Origin: CAIQJJ01 sp964606085
GTDB taxonomy: Bacteria; Chloroflexota; Anaerolineae; Anaerolineales; UBA4823
Assembly: GCA_964606085.1 (NCBI GenBank)
Contig: CAZSFD010000012.1
Location: forward strand, 1-64,000
Reading direction: 5' to 3'
Length of the DNA: 64,000 nt
In this document: piece by piece, positions 7,348-16,209 of the stretch
Layout of the letters: each line of letters opens with the position of its first letter
Numbering within the stretch: position 1 is the stretch's first letter
Made by a program: the position numbers and the translations under genes
The notes under the pieces: generated by a model
What the model was told of the DNA's origin: nothing
Databases searched by the model: none
Seen by the model: only the letters and a program-made list of their open reading frames with translations

Positions 7348-8247
7348 ATGAAACGCGCCGTCAGCATCAGCATTGGTTCGTCGAAACGCAATAAGGCCGT
7401 CGAGATCGAATTACTCGGCGAGCAGGTCAGCATCGAGCGCATTGGCACCGATGGCGACCTGGAAAAGGCCGCCCAGCTTTACCGCGAGTTGGATGGCAAG
7501 GTGGATGCCTTCGGCATGGGCGGCACCGATATGGGCCTGTGGGTGGATAAACGCTGGTATAACCTGTATTCCGCACACAAAATCGCCCGCTTCATCCAAA
7601 AAACGCCGCTGGTAGATGGCGGCGGGATCAAGAACACGCTTGAAATGCGCATCGCCCGCTTTTTGGATGAACGCCTGGGCCATCTGATCCCGGAGAAGAA
7701 GGTTTTCATCGTCAGCGCCGTAGATCGCTGGGGCATGGCAAAATCGTTTCTCGATGCCGGCTACCAGTGCATCTTTGGCGACCTGATGTTCGCCCTCGGC
7801 CTGCCCATCCCCCTGCGCAGTGAACGCCAACTCAAGACCGCCGCGGCCTTTTTGATGCCCATCGTCGGGCGGCTGCCTTTTGAGTGGCTTTACCCCACCG
7901 GCGAAAAGCAGGAAGAACACACGCCAAAGTGGGAACAATACTATCAGTTCGGCCCGGTGGTTGCTGGCGATTGCCATTACATCAAGCGCCACCTGCCCGA
8001 AAAGCTGAACGCCAAAATCGTCGTCACCAACACCACCACAACCGAAGATGTGGAAATCTTCCGGCGTGCAGGCGTGAAACACCTCGTCACCAGCACGCCG
8101 GTCATTGACGGGCGCTCGTTTGGCACCAACATGCTCGAAGCCGCCCTGGTGGCCGTTGCAGGCAAGGGCCGCCCGCTCTCGATGGATGAAATCAGCCAGT
8201 TGATCGATCAACTCGGCCTTGAACCCCAATATCAGGAGTACCTCTGA
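7348..8247 (+). CDS. Quinate 5-dehydrogenase-family protein (annotation by family name only)
   Basis: A 299-residue protein matching a bacterial family commonly labelled quinate 5-dehydrogenase. It opens with KRAVSISIGSSKRNKAVEIE and contains GMGGTDMGLWVDKR, TPLVDGGGIKNTLE, VFIVSAVDRWGMAKSF and a C-terminal ITSTP-like strand (HLVTSTPVIDGRSFGTNMLE). No clear Rossmann GxGxxG is visible, so the enzymatic label should be treated with caution. The start at 7348 has CAGGAG upstream and discards 13 upstream codons that lie in the repeat. The stop is one base from the next start; the NTP transferase next door likely shares its pathway. Confidence 0.65.
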   Translation: MKRAVSISIGSSKRNKAVEIELLGEQVSIERIGTDGDLEKAAQLYRELDGKVDAFGMGGTDMGLWVDKRWYNLYSAHKIARFIQKTPLVDGGGIKNTLEMRIARFLDERLGHLIPEKKVFIVSAVDRWGMAKSFLDAGYQCIFGDLMFALGLPIPLRSERQLKTAAAFLMPIVGRLPFEWLYPTGEKQEEHTPKWEQYYQFGPVVAGDCHYIKRHLPEKLNAKIVVTNTTTTEDVEIFRRAGVKHLVTSTPVIDGRSFGTNMLEAALVAVAGKGRPLSMDEISQLIDQLGLEPQYQEYL

Positions 8248-8248
8248 C

Positions 8249-9019
8249 ATGGATGCTGTCATCATGGCGGGAGGCGTCCCGCAGCCTGACGAACCCCTTT
8301 ACGCAGCCACGCAGGGCCGCTCGAAGGCGCTGCTCGATGTGGCTGGCAAACCGATGATCCAGTGGGTGGTAGATGCGCTCGAAGGGGCCACTTCCATCGA
8401 AAACGTGGTCATCATCGGCCTGAGCGAAGCAGAATTTCCTGCCAGCGGCAAAGTGCGCGCCCGGCTGCCCAACCAGGGCGAAATGATCGCCAACATTCAG
8501 AGCGGCATCGCCAAAGTGGTGGAACTCAACCCGGCTGCCGAATATATCCTGTTGGCTTCATCCGATATTCCCGGCATCACCCCGGCGATGGTAGATTGGG
8601 TGACACAGGCTGCCATCGCCAGCGGCGGCGATATTTGCTACAACATCATCACCCGGCAGACCATGGAAGCGCGCTTTCCAACCTCGCGCCGCACCTACGC
8701 CCGCCTGAAAGACCAGGAATTTTGCGGCGGCGATATGAACGTGGGCCGCGTTCGTGTTGCGACCACCCACAAAGAATTGTGGGCGAAGCTGATCCGCGCC
8801 CGCAAAAACCCCCTGCAACAAGCTGCCTTTTTCGGCCTCGACACGGTGGCGCTGCTGTTGCTGCGTCAACTTTCGCTGGAACAGGCCGCCGAACGCGTCA
8901 GCCAGCGCATGAACCTGAAGGCGTGTGCCATCGTTTGCCCCCACGCCGAGGTGGGCATGGATGTGGACAAACCGCACCAACTTGAAATCATGCGCGCTGA
9001 CCTGGCTAAACGTGGATGA
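8249..9019 (+). CDS. MobA-like NTP transferase
   Basis: A 256-residue nucleotidyltransferase of the GT-A fold. It starts with the nucleotide-binding loop MDAVIMAGGVPQP and has SKALLDVAGKPMIQWVVDAL with the catalytic-type lysine, then ILLASSDIPGITPAMV as the metal-binding DxP strand. These are features of MobA/IspD/GlmU-type enzymes. The partner or substrate sugar or cofactor is not deducible. It is coupled to the preceding gene, with only one base between stop and start. The longer upstream frame is rejected because it overlaps the previous gene. Confidence 0.8.
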   Translation: MDAVIMAGGVPQPDEPLYAATQGRSKALLDVAGKPMIQWVVDALEGATSIENVVIIGLSEAEFPASGKVRARLPNQGEMIANIQSGIAKVVELNPAAEYILLASSDIPGITPAMVDWVTQAAIASGGDICYNIITRQTMEARFPTSRRTYARLKDQEFCGGDMNVGRVRVATTHKELWAKLIRARKNPLQQAAFFGLDTVALLLLRQLSLEQAAERVSQRMNLKACAIVCPHAEVGMDVDKPHQLEIMRADLAKRG

Positions 9020-9027
9020 AAATGGTC

Positions 9028-9076
9028 GTGACGACGTTAGTCGTCAGTTGCCCCCACTAACGACTAACGTCGTCAC
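9028..9076. repeat. 17-bp perfect inverted repeat
   Basis: GTGACGACGTTAGTCGT at 9028-9044 and its exact reverse complement at 9060-9076 form a hairpin with a 15-nt loop. It lies between the NTP transferase and the PAP2 gene. There is no T-tract after it, so it is more likely a dispersed palindrome than a terminator. Confidence 0.65.
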
Positions 9077-9095
9077 TACGCAGCCCACCATCTCC

Positions 9096-9617
9096 ATGAA
9101 AAACCTGCTCACCCTCGACGCCCAACTCTCCCAACGCCTGCGCCTGGCCGAAAAGCCCGGCCCGCTGCGCAACACCGCCATCATCCTGGCGCATTCGGGC
9201 GATTCGTGGTTCTGGCTGCTGGCTTTGGCCGGGGTGTGGCTGGCCGGCAACGCCGAGTGGAAGCGCCTGGCGTTGATTTTGGGCTTGGGAATCGTGATGA
9301 CGGCGGGGATCGTGTTGGCGGTCAAGTTCACGGTGCGGCGGCAGCGCCCGGCAGGCGAATGGGGCGCCATCTATCGCAGCACCGATCCGCATTCGTTTCC
9401 ATCGGGCCATGCCGCACGCGCCATCCTGCTGGGCATCCTTACGCTGATCGTCGGGCCAACCTGGCTGGGCTTGGCCCTGCTCGTTTGGGGGCCTTTGGTG
9501 GCGCTGGCACGCGTGGCCATGGGGGTACATTACGTTTCAGATATTGCCGCCGGCGCGCTGCTGGGCGGGCTGCTCGGTTGGGCGCTGGGGGCCTGGCTGC
9601 CGCTCATGGTAAAATAA
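9096..9617 (+). CDS. PAP2-superfamily membrane phosphatase
   Basis: A 173-residue membrane protein with four or five hydrophobic helices and the three PAP2 motifs in order: KFTVRRQRP, then PSGHA, then RVAMGVHYVSD. It probably dephosphorylates a lipid phosphate such as undecaprenyl diphosphate or phosphatidate. The start at 9096 gives MKNLLTLDAQLSQRL, the usual N-terminus; earlier codons overlap the previous gene and the palindrome. A stand-alone PAP2 in bacteria commonly recycles carrier lipid for cell-envelope synthesis. Confidence 0.9.
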   Translation: MKNLLTLDAQLSQRLRLAEKPGPLRNTAIILAHSGDSWFWLLALAGVWLAGNAEWKRLALILGLGIVMTAGIVLAVKFTVRRQRPAGEWGAIYRSTDPHSFPSGHAARAILLGILTLIVGPTWLGLALLVWGPLVALARVAMGVHYVSDIAAGALLGGLLGWALGAWLPLMVK

Positions 9618-9656
9618 AACCAATCCTGTCTGATTATTGCCACGAAAGAAATCCTT

Positions 9657-10025
9657 ATGGCCTGCGTTTTATTTATAGATGATGAACCAGATACCCTGAT
9701 GACGCTCAAAAAAGCGGTGGAGATGTTCGGCCACCAGGCCGACCTGGCGTACAGCGGCGAAGATGCCCTGGCAAAGCTGCAACAAAGCCTGCCCAACCTG
9801 GTGTTTGTAGATATGAACCTGGCCGACACCAGCGGGCTGGAGGTTGTGCGCCAACTGCGCGCCAACCCAACCACGGCCGCCTTGCCCATCATCGTTCTTT
9901 CGGCTGGCCCCGAACTCGATGCCGCCGATGCCGCCCTTGCCGCCGGAGCGCAGGCCTACATGCTCAAACCCGTCCGCTTGCAAGCGCTGTTGGATGTGAT
10001 CGCCCAATATGCGCCAGGGGCCTGA
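9657..10025 (+). CDS. Single-domain response regulator
   Basis: A 122-residue receiver domain without an output domain. The acidic pair is in LFIDDEPD, the phosphoacceptor is D52 in VFVDMNLAD, then the Thr/Ser position in IIVLSAG and K103 in YMLKPV. It would relay phosphate or bind a partner protein. No histidine kinase is adjacent. The gene overlaps the next coding region only if that gene used a longer start. Nothing is odd in it. Confidence 0.9.
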   Translation: MACVLFIDDEPDTLMTLKKAVEMFGHQADLAYSGEDALAKLQQSLPNLVFVDMNLADTSGLEVVRQLRANPTTAALPIIVLSAGPELDAADAALAAGAQAYMLKPVRLQALLDVIAQYAPGA

Positions 10026-10038
10026 CCGGGTAGTCTCC

Positions 10039-11058
10039 ATGCCAGCCTTCACAAGCCATCTCCGCCGGAATGTTCTGCCCGGCTTGCTGCTCTTGCTGAT
10101 TTGCCTGCTTTGCCCCGCCTGTCAACCGACCCCACCGACCAGCGCCTTCCCCACGCCCTACCCAACCGAATACCTGCCCACCGTGATCGCCATGACGGCC
10201 GCGGCGCTGCGCCCACCCACCGACACGCCCACACTGCCGGCCACGGTTACGCCCGTGCCACCCACGCGCACCCGCACCACCACGCCCACGCCCGGCCCCA
10301 CGGCCACCGCCACCACGCGCCCAACCATCACACCCACCGTCACGGTCACCCGCCGCCCGACGCGTACCCCCACCATCACACTCACGCCCGAAATCATCCC
10401 GGCGGCCATTCAACTGTTCGCGCCAGGGCCAATGTCGAAAGTTCTTTCGCCGTTGCGGATGTACGCCTATTTGAAGGCCAGCCCCACCTACCGCGTGCGC
10501 ATTGAGTTGCTCGGCGAAGAAGGCCAACTGCTGGTGCGCCTGGTGCAAAACTATCCCGAAGATATTGGCCCGGTGATCGGTGTGTTGGAAGAGATTGACT
10601 TCGAGATCAAAGGCGTTTCAGAAAAAGCCCGTCTTGTGGTCAGCACCGATGATACTTTTGGGCGGTTGGTCTCGCTGGCCTCGGTGGAGGTGATTTTGCT
10701 CTCGCTCGGCGAAAACGATATTACCCCCAATGGCGATCTGCTCGAAAGCATCGTCATTCGCCAACCGGCGGTCAACTCGCTCATCCAGGGCGGCAAGATC
10801 ACCGTCAGCGGCCAGGCGCGCCTCGAACGCGGCGACGTGCTGATCGAACTGACCGACGCCAAAGGCAAACTGGTTGGCTACCAAAACACCCCCGTTCACG
10901 CCGAGGGCGGCCAATTGCCGGGCTTCGGCGCTTTCTCGGTCGAAATGCCCTACCTGGTGGACTCACCCACCTGGGTACGCTTGAGCGTCAGTCAGCGTGG
11001 CACGCGTCCCGATGGGCTGACGCATCTTTCCAGCATCGAAGTGCTGGTCAGCCCGTAA
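10039..11058 (+). CDS. Secreted Thr/Pro-rich lipoprotein of unknown function
   Basis: A 339-residue exported protein. The signal sequence ends in a lipobox LLCPAC; about 95 residues of TPTP/TRT repeats form an extended linker, and a C-terminal region of about 220 residues is beta-rich. Within it, an Ig-like repeat NSLIQGGKITVSGQARLERG...GFGAFSVEMPYLVDSPTWVRL resembles Gmad2-type immunoglobulin-like spore-germination domains; that similarity is tentative. It is likely anchored outside the membrane. Its ligand is unknown. The start at 10039 was chosen to give a proper signal peptide. Confidence 0.7.
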   Translation: MPAFTSHLRRNVLPGLLLLLICLLCPACQPTPPTSAFPTPYPTEYLPTVIAMTAAALRPPTDTPTLPATVTPVPPTRTRTTTPTPGPTATATTRPTITPTVTVTRRPTRTPTITLTPEIIPAAIQLFAPGPMSKVLSPLRMYAYLKASPTYRVRIELLGEEGQLLVRLVQNYPEDIGPVIGVLEEIDFEIKGVSEKARLVVSTDDTFGRLVSLASVEVILLSLGENDITPNGDLLESIVIRQPAVNSLIQGGKITVSGQARLERGDVLIELTDAKGKLVGYQNTPVHAEGGQLPGFGAFSVEMPYLVDSPTWVRLSVSQRGTRPDGLTHLSSIEVLVSP

Positions 11059-11134
11059 CCAGTTAACGCCGCTTGAGCGTCCGTTCGCAGAACGGCCTCG
11101 AAACCATGATCTTTGTGCATAAAGGAGTTTTTCC

Positions 11135-12457
11135 ATGCCCACTCTCCCCTTTCCATCCAAGCGAGCCCCGGTTTATGCGGATATTCCCGATGACAAATGG
11201 TCGAGTTGGCGCTGGCAACTGTCCAACCGCCTCAACAGCGTCGAAGAGATCGAAAAGGTGTTTGCGCTGACCGAGAGCGAGCGCAAGGCACTCTCGGTCC
11301 CCGGCATCTTCCGTGTGGATATTACGCCCTACTTCATCTCGCTGATCGATCCCGACGACCCCGATGACCCCATTCGCAAGCAGGTCATCCCCACCGATGC
11401 CGAAATGGTGCCCTTCACCGCCATGATGGAAGACTCGCTGGCCGAAGACCACCACTCGCCGGTGCCGGGCCTGGTGCATCGCTACCCCGACCGGGTGCTG
11501 ATGCTCGTCACCACACAGTGCGCCTCGTATTGCCGCTATTGCACGCGCTCGCGCATTGTTGGCGACCCCCTGGCGCAGTTTTCGCGGGCTGAGTTCGAGA
11601 TGCAGATCGAGTATCTCAAACGTACACCCCAGGTGCGTGACGTGCTGCTTTCCGGTGGCGACCCGCTTGTGCTGGCGCCAAAAATTCTCGAGGAAATCAT
11701 TGCCCGACTACGCGAAATCCCACATATCGAAATTATCCGCATTGGCAGCCGCGTGCCGGTCTTCCTGCCGATGCGGGTGACCGATGAACTGTGCGATATG
11801 CTGCAAAAATATCACCCGCTGTGGCTGAACATCCACGTCAACCATTCGAACGAGATCACCCGCGAACTGGCCGAAGCGTGCGACAAGCTCAGCCGCGCCG
11901 GTGTGCCGCTGGGCAACCAGGCCGTGCTGATGGCGGGGATCAACGACAACGTTCACATCCAGCGCCAACTGGTGCAAGATTTGGTGCGGATGCGGGTGCG
12001 GCCCTATTACCTTTACCAATGTGACCTGGTCGAAGGGGCCGGCCACTTCCGCACGCCGGTGGCCAAGGGCATCGAGATCATGGAAGGGCTGCGCGGCCAC
12101 ACATCGGGCTTTGCCGTGCCAACCTATGTGGTAGATGCCCCCGGCGGCGGCGGCAAAATCCCCGTCACGCCCAATTATTTGCTTTCGATGTCTGACCACA
12201 AAATTGTGCTGCGCAACTTCGAGGGCTTTATCACCACGTACGAAGAACCCACCGACTATCACCCCCGCGATGCCGCCCGCTACAAGGGCCAGAAGCGCCT
12301 CGAACCGGGCCAGAGCGGCCTCACCGGCCTGCTCGACGGCGATGAGATGTTCATCAAACCCGCCGGTTTCGAGGACATCCACGAGCGCGGCGGCGGGCAG
12401 CACCGCCTGAAAGACGAGAAGAAGTGGGTGCCGCTGGGCATTGGCAGCGGCGAGTAA
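11135..12457 (+). CDS. kamA: Lysine 2,3-aminomutase (radical SAM)
   Basis: A 440-residue PLP-dependent radical SAM enzyme converting L-lysine to beta-lysine. The 4Fe-4S cluster motif CASYCRYC has Cys at 129, 133 and 136. Family blocks follow: VRDVLLSGGDPL, RIGSRVPVFLPMR, RPYYLYQCDLVEGAGHFRTP, and VVDAPGGGGKIPV with the lysine-binding Asp and PLP-Lys region. The match includes the KamA-specific aspartates, which favours lysine aminomutase over glutamate or EpmB-type relatives. No beta-lysine acetyltransferase (ablB) lies next to it. An RBS-like AAAGGAG precedes the ATG. A strong terminator follows. Confidence 0.9.
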   Translation: MPTLPFPSKRAPVYADIPDDKWSSWRWQLSNRLNSVEEIEKVFALTESERKALSVPGIFRVDITPYFISLIDPDDPDDPIRKQVIPTDAEMVPFTAMMEDSLAEDHHSPVPGLVHRYPDRVLMLVTTQCASYCRYCTRSRIVGDPLAQFSRAEFEMQIEYLKRTPQVRDVLLSGGDPLVLAPKILEEIIARLREIPHIEIIRIGSRVPVFLPMRVTDELCDMLQKYHPLWLNIHVNHSNEITRELAEACDKLSRAGVPLGNQAVLMAGINDNVHIQRQLVQDLVRMRVRPYYLYQCDLVEGAGHFRTPVAKGIEIMEGLRGHTSGFAVPTYVVDAPGGGGKIPVTPNYLLSMSDHKIVLRNFEGFITTYEEPTDYHPRDAARYKGQKRLEPGQSGLTGLLDGDEMFIKPAGFEDIHERGGGQHRLKDEKKWVPLGIGSGE

Positions 12458-12458
12458 A

Positions 12459-12500
12459 CATAAAAAGAACGGCGGGTTGATACCCGCCGTTCTTTTTATG
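12459..12500. terminator. Bidirectional intrinsic terminator
   Basis: A perfect 19-bp stem (12459-12477 with 12482-12500) with a TGAT loop. One arm starts CATAAAAAGAACGGCGGG and the other ends TTCTTTTTATG, so there is a U-rich tail in both directions. It separates the convergent lysine aminomutase and protease genes. Confidence 0.92.
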
Positions 12501-12520
12501 CTTGGAACTGGCAAAATCAA

Positions 12521-14254
12521 TTAGAAATTGCCAACCACCTGGAAGCTATCCAAAATTTCAAACAAGGCTTCGATATCGCCATCTTTGACCAGGTAGACAT
12601 CCACGATGATCAGGAAGGCGGTTTTGTCGTCCTTGGGCCGGGCGGCCAGCACGAGAACACTGGTATCTGTGCCGCCACAATCGGTCCAGAAGTCGAACTT
12701 GCCTTCGTAGTAGGGGTCATACCAATCGCCCTCGCCGTAGTCATAGGTGCCTTCCAGCTTGCAATCATCTTCGTGCCAGCCGCGCAGACCATCGAGCAGT
12801 TGCACAAAGCCGCCGATCTGTCCTAAGTCGTCGGAGGCGGCGAAGAAGATGCCCGATTCGTTGTATCCGTTGAGATAGGCATCTCTGTCTGCGGCAGCGG
12901 TGATGGCGGGGGCATCGAATTTGTAATTACCCCAGGTGCCGCTCCAGATGCCGCCGTTAATATCGCCCCAGGCAACGGGCACAGATACTTCGATGGTGCC
13001 GGTATCATCTTGCACGGCCATATATTCGGTGTATACCCCATTGGCGGCATCGTAACCGCCGCTGGCGTTGCCGTTGTCATTGCTGCCATTATCATCGCCG
13101 CCGCCATAGAGCAGACCGGTCACTTCCAGTTCGCGCCCATTGAGTTGCCCCGCCAGCACTTCCAGTGTATCGAAGCGGACAACTTCCATGTCTACGGTGT
13201 CGCCCGGGCCGTGGCTGCGCAGAATGTCGCAGTAATCGCCCAGGGTGCCATCGGTCGCCAGGACCTGACCGCTGAGGCTGTACAGGATGTCGCCGGGCAG
13301 GATGCGGGCTTTGTCGGCGGGCGAGCCTGGCTTGACGCTGCGTACCCACAGGCCATACAACGGGTTGCCGTTCGTATCCACATAATCTACCAGGGTGATG
13401 CCGTTGATGCCAATCGAGTCGACATCTTTGCCGACCTGCAATTGCTTGATGATCGGCAGCGCTTCATTGGGGGCAATCGAGAAGTTGCGATCAGCCGACG
13501 AAATGCTGGCGTAGTTGACGCCAATGACCTTGCCATCTTCCGTTACCAGCGGGCCGCCGGAATTGCCGGGGTTGATCTTGGCGGTGTGCTGCAGCACTTC
13601 ATCTACCGATGACCAGACGGTACGGCCAGACACGTCTGTGGCCGAGATGATACCGTCGGTGAGGGTGTACAGTCCCCCAGGGAAGCCAACTGCATACACC
13701 TTGGTGCCGACTTTGACCGTTTCTTCCGACCACTCGAAATAGGTGAAATCATCACCTTCGATGTCAATGATGGCCAGGTCAGAGCATTCGGAAACGCCCA
13801 ACACTCTGGCGCTGCGGGGCTTTTCTTCATCGCCAACATACACTTTCACCAGGGCCGCCCCGGTGACGACATGGTTGTTGGTGACGGCAATGCCCGAAGG
13901 ATCAATGATAAAGCCCGAGCCAATGTAACCGACATTCACCTGAAAACCTTCTGGTTCGCGCCAGGTGCCTTCGACGTTGATGTAGACCATGGCATCTTTG
14001 ACATTTTCAAGGCCAGTGACAACGTTCTTGGGCGTTTCCGGCTCAGGTTCCTGGGTGGGTTCCTCGACAACCTCCTTCGTCGGTTCAGGTTCGTCGGTGG
14101 GTTCGGGGGCCTGGGTGGGTTCTTGAACCACTTCTTTGGTGGGTTCGGGTGGGGGGGTGGCGGTGGGTGCGGCGGTAGCCAGGCTGCACGCCATACTGAC
14201 GATTACCGCAAATGAGGCAATCATAAACAAAGGTCGAAAGAGTCTGATCTTCAT
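12521..14254 (-). CDS. HtrA/DegP-like lipoprotein protease with PDZ domain
   Basis: A 577-residue exported serine protease. The signal peptide has its lipid-attachment Cys at residue 23, followed by about 60 residues of PEPTKE repeats. The trypsin-like domain shows His in AVTNNHVVTGA, Asp in CSDLAIIDIEG and Ser in INPGNSGGPLV. A PDZ domain follows (LWVRSVKPGSPADKARILPG...DILYSLSGQ). The C-terminal 150 residues form an extra Trp/Gly/Asp-rich domain of unknown fold with two Cys pairs. The start at 14254 has GGAAGGAG upstream and replaces a slightly longer frame. It likely has an extracytoplasmic quality-control or signalling role. Confidence 0.9.
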   Translation of the reverse strand: MKIRLFRPLFMIASFAVIVSMACSLATAAPTATPPPEPTKEVVQEPTQAPEPTDEPEPTKEVVEEPTQEPEPETPKNVVTGLENVKDAMVYINVEGTWREPEGFQVNVGYIGSGFIIDPSGIAVTNNHVVTGAALVKVYVGDEEKPRSARVLGVSECSDLAIIDIEGDDFTYFEWSEETVKVGTKVYAVGFPGGLYTLTDGIISATDVSGRTVWSSVDEVLQHTAKINPGNSGGPLVTEDGKVIGVNYASISSADRNFSIAPNEALPIIKQLQVGKDVDSIGINGITLVDYVDTNGNPLYGLWVRSVKPGSPADKARILPGDILYSLSGQVLATDGTLGDYCDILRSHGPGDTVDMEVVRFDTLEVLAGQLNGRELEVTGLLYGGGDDNGSNDNGNASGGYDAANGVYTEYMAVQDDTGTIEVSVPVAWGDINGGIWSGTWGNYKFDAPAITAAADRDAYLNGYNESGIFFAASDDLGQIGGFVQLLDGLRGWHEDDCKLEGTYDYGEGDWYDPYYEGKFDFWTDCGGTDTSVLVLAARPKDDKTAFLIIVDVYLVKDGDIEALFEILDSFQVVGNF

Positions 14255-14375
14255 AGCAAAATTCTCCTTCCAGTCCATTTCAAAATGATTGTCTTGCTGA
14301 TATTAATTTTAGTTTATCACAATTCAGGTCTTAAGTATCTGAATTATGCGGACATTAACGATTACGAAAACAGCC

Positions 14376-14428
14376 CGTGGCGCAAGTCTCCGACTTGCGG
14401 TGTTCGCAAACCACAGGTTTACGCCACG
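14376..14428. repeat. Three-part palindromic repeat related to the one at 28-50
   Basis: An outer pair CGTGGCG / CGCCACG encloses CGCAAGTC-tcc-GACTTGCG and CGCAAACC-aca-GGTTTACG. The second hairpin and its CCACGAC tail match the element at the left edge of the window. It sits just downstream of the ABC-2 permease stop. Confidence 0.65.
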
Positions 14429-14432
14429 ACCA

Positions 14433-15272
14433 TCACAAATCGCGCTGCGCGAAGCGCCGTATAGCCAGGGCAACGGCCACAAAAATGTAAAAGATGCTGT
14501 ACCCCACGAATAACGAACTTGGCGCAGCTCCCAACGAAAACGGCGAGGTGAAGCTGCTGGTCAATTGCGCCAGGGTAGATTGAATTTCGCCAGCCGCCAT
14601 ACGCCACAAAGCCTCGGCTGGCATGATCAGGCTGCACACGATACCGATATTGATAGCCGTTTCATTTTCAAAGAACGTGCCAAACTGCTCGATCCACCCG
14701 CCGATAAAGGCCACGCTGTACAGGCCAAAGGCCAACACCCCGTTGGCAATGGTCGAAAAATAGGCCCCGCCCACGAAAGAGATGCTCAGAAACAAGGGCG
14801 TGTTTAGCCAGATGAAAAATAACCCACCCCATGGGTCAGAAAGGCTATACTCGCCAAAAATACGCATGATCACCAGCACCCCGCCTGCCATCAGGGCGAA
14901 ATAGGCCGTCAGCATCAGCTCGAAGCCCAGCCACTTGCCCAACAAAATCTCCCAACGCCGCACCGGCTTGCTGACCAGGGCGTGGATCGTGCCGGAGTTG
15001 ATCTCGCCCGACACCGTATCCACCGAGGTCAACACCGACATCATCAGCAGCAAAAAATTGACCACGTATAACCCCGCCTGCAAGAAAAAGTTCATCGCCT
15101 GGGCTTCGATCAGCGGGTTGGAAAAACCACTCGAGCCCATATCCAGGCGGATGGCGCGCACGCCAACCGCATAGATCACCAAAAAGGCCACGCCCAACGC
15201 CAGAGCCGCCCAGAGCACCCAACGCCGCGCAGCCTCGCGCACCGTCAACCGGATGATCACCCAGATACGCAT
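14433..15272 (-). CDS. ABC-2 type transporter permease
   Basis: A 279-residue membrane protein with six hydrophobic segments. It starts with MRIWVIIRLTVREAARRW, the usual cytoplasmic entry of ABC-2 permeases, and contains the family block VDTVSGEINSGTIHALVSKPVRRWEILLGKW. It pairs with the ATPase encoded immediately upstream. The start at 15272 was chosen because GGAGGG lies seven bases upstream. The exported substrate is unknown. Confidence 0.88.
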   Translation of the reverse strand: MRIWVIIRLTVREAARRWVLWAALALGVAFLVIYAVGVRAIRLDMGSSGFSNPLIEAQAMNFFLQAGLYVVNFLLLMMSVLTSVDTVSGEINSGTIHALVSKPVRRWEILLGKWLGFELMLTAYFALMAGGVLVIMRIFGEYSLSDPWGGLFFIWLNTPLFLSISFVGGAYFSTIANGVLAFGLYSVAFIGGWIEQFGTFFENETAINIGIVCSLIMPAEALWRMAAGEIQSTLAQLTSSFTSPFSLGAAPSSLFVGYSIFYIFVAVALAIRRFAQRDL

Positions 15273-15273
15273 C

Positions 15274-16209
15274 TTACAGCCCTCCATCCGTGCCCACGAT
15301 TTGAATGAACAGGTCTTCCAGCGAGACCCGCTGCGGCGTTAAGGCGTACACGGCCAAACCTTGCGCCACCAGGTAACGGTTGACCTCGGGCAGGTCGGCC
15401 TCGCCAGCCAGCGTGAGCGAACAGGTTTCGCCATCCAGCCGGACGTTCTGCCCCCAGCGAGCCAGGCCAGCCACCATAGCGGGCGTCCAGCCTGTTGCGC
15501 GAATGCCAACGGAGACTTCACCCTCCACCAGCGCGTTCAGCACATCTACCCGCAGCACCTCGCCGTGTTTGACAAAGGCCACCCGGTCGCAGGTGATCTC
15601 CACCTCGCTGAGCAGGTGCGAATTGAGAAAAACCGCCGTGCCGCGTTGGCGCAGATCACGAATGATGTCGCGCACCATGCGCCGCCCAACCGGGTCGAGG
15701 CCCGAAGTGGGTTCATCAAGAAAGACCAGGGCCGGGTCGTCGAGCAGCGCCTGGGCCAGACCCACCCGCTGCAACATGCCCTTCGAGAAGGTGCGTAACT
15801 TCTGCCCGGCGTGTTCGGCCAGCCCCACCCGTTCGAGCAATTCGACGATGCGCTGGCGCGAACGCGCCGCCGGGATGCCATACAGATCGGCATGCAGGCG
15901 CAAAAACTCGCCCGCCGTCAGCCAATCGTGAAAGCGGAAATGTTCAGGCAGAAAGCCCACTTTTTTACGCGCCTGCACTTTGCTGATCGGCACCCCCAGC
16001 ACCGTGGCGCTGCCCGAGGTCGGCTTCACCAGGCCCAGCAGCATCTTGATCGAGGTGGTTTTGCCGGCGCCATTGGGGCCGAGAAAGCCAAAAACTTCGC
16101 CGCGCTGCACGGTCAGCGTCAGGTCGCGCACGGCGGCCTTACCGTTGAACTCTTTGCGCAGCGATTCGGTTTGAATGGCGTGATCGTTCAAATTTTGACT
16201 CCATTCCAT
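15274..16209 (-). CDS. ABC-2 type transporter ATP-binding protein
   Basis: An approximately 311-residue ATPase with Walker A GPNGAGKTTSIKMLLGL, signature FSKGMLQRVGLAQALLDDP, Walker B LVFLDEPTSGLDP and H-loop NSHLL. A C-terminal extension of about 80 residues is typical of CcmA/NatA-like drug or polymer exporters. The chosen start overlaps the end of the upstream phosphatase gene by 22 bases; a start a few codons inside is possible. It forms an operon with the permease. Confidence 0.9.
   Translation of the reverse strand: MEWSQNLNDHAIQTESLRKEFNGKAAVRDLTLTVQRGEVFGFLGPNGAGKTTSIKMLLGLVKPTSGSATVLGVPISKVQARKKVGFLPEHFRFHDWLTAGEFLRLHADLYGIPAARSRQRIVELLERVGLAEHAGQKLRTFSKGMLQRVGLAQALLDDPALVFLDEPTSGLDPVGRRMVRDIIRDLRQRGTAVFLNSHLLSEVEITCDRVAFVKHGEVLRVDVLNALVEGEVSVGIRATGWTPAMVAGLARWGQNVRLDGETCSLTLAGEADLPEVNRYLVAQGLAVYALTPQRVSLEDLFIQIVGTDGGL

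Noticed and set aside
10158..10409. Minus-strand VGV-repeat ORF
   Set aside because: It is the complement of the Thr/Pro linker of the secreted lipoprotein; such mirror frames recur at every TPTP linker.
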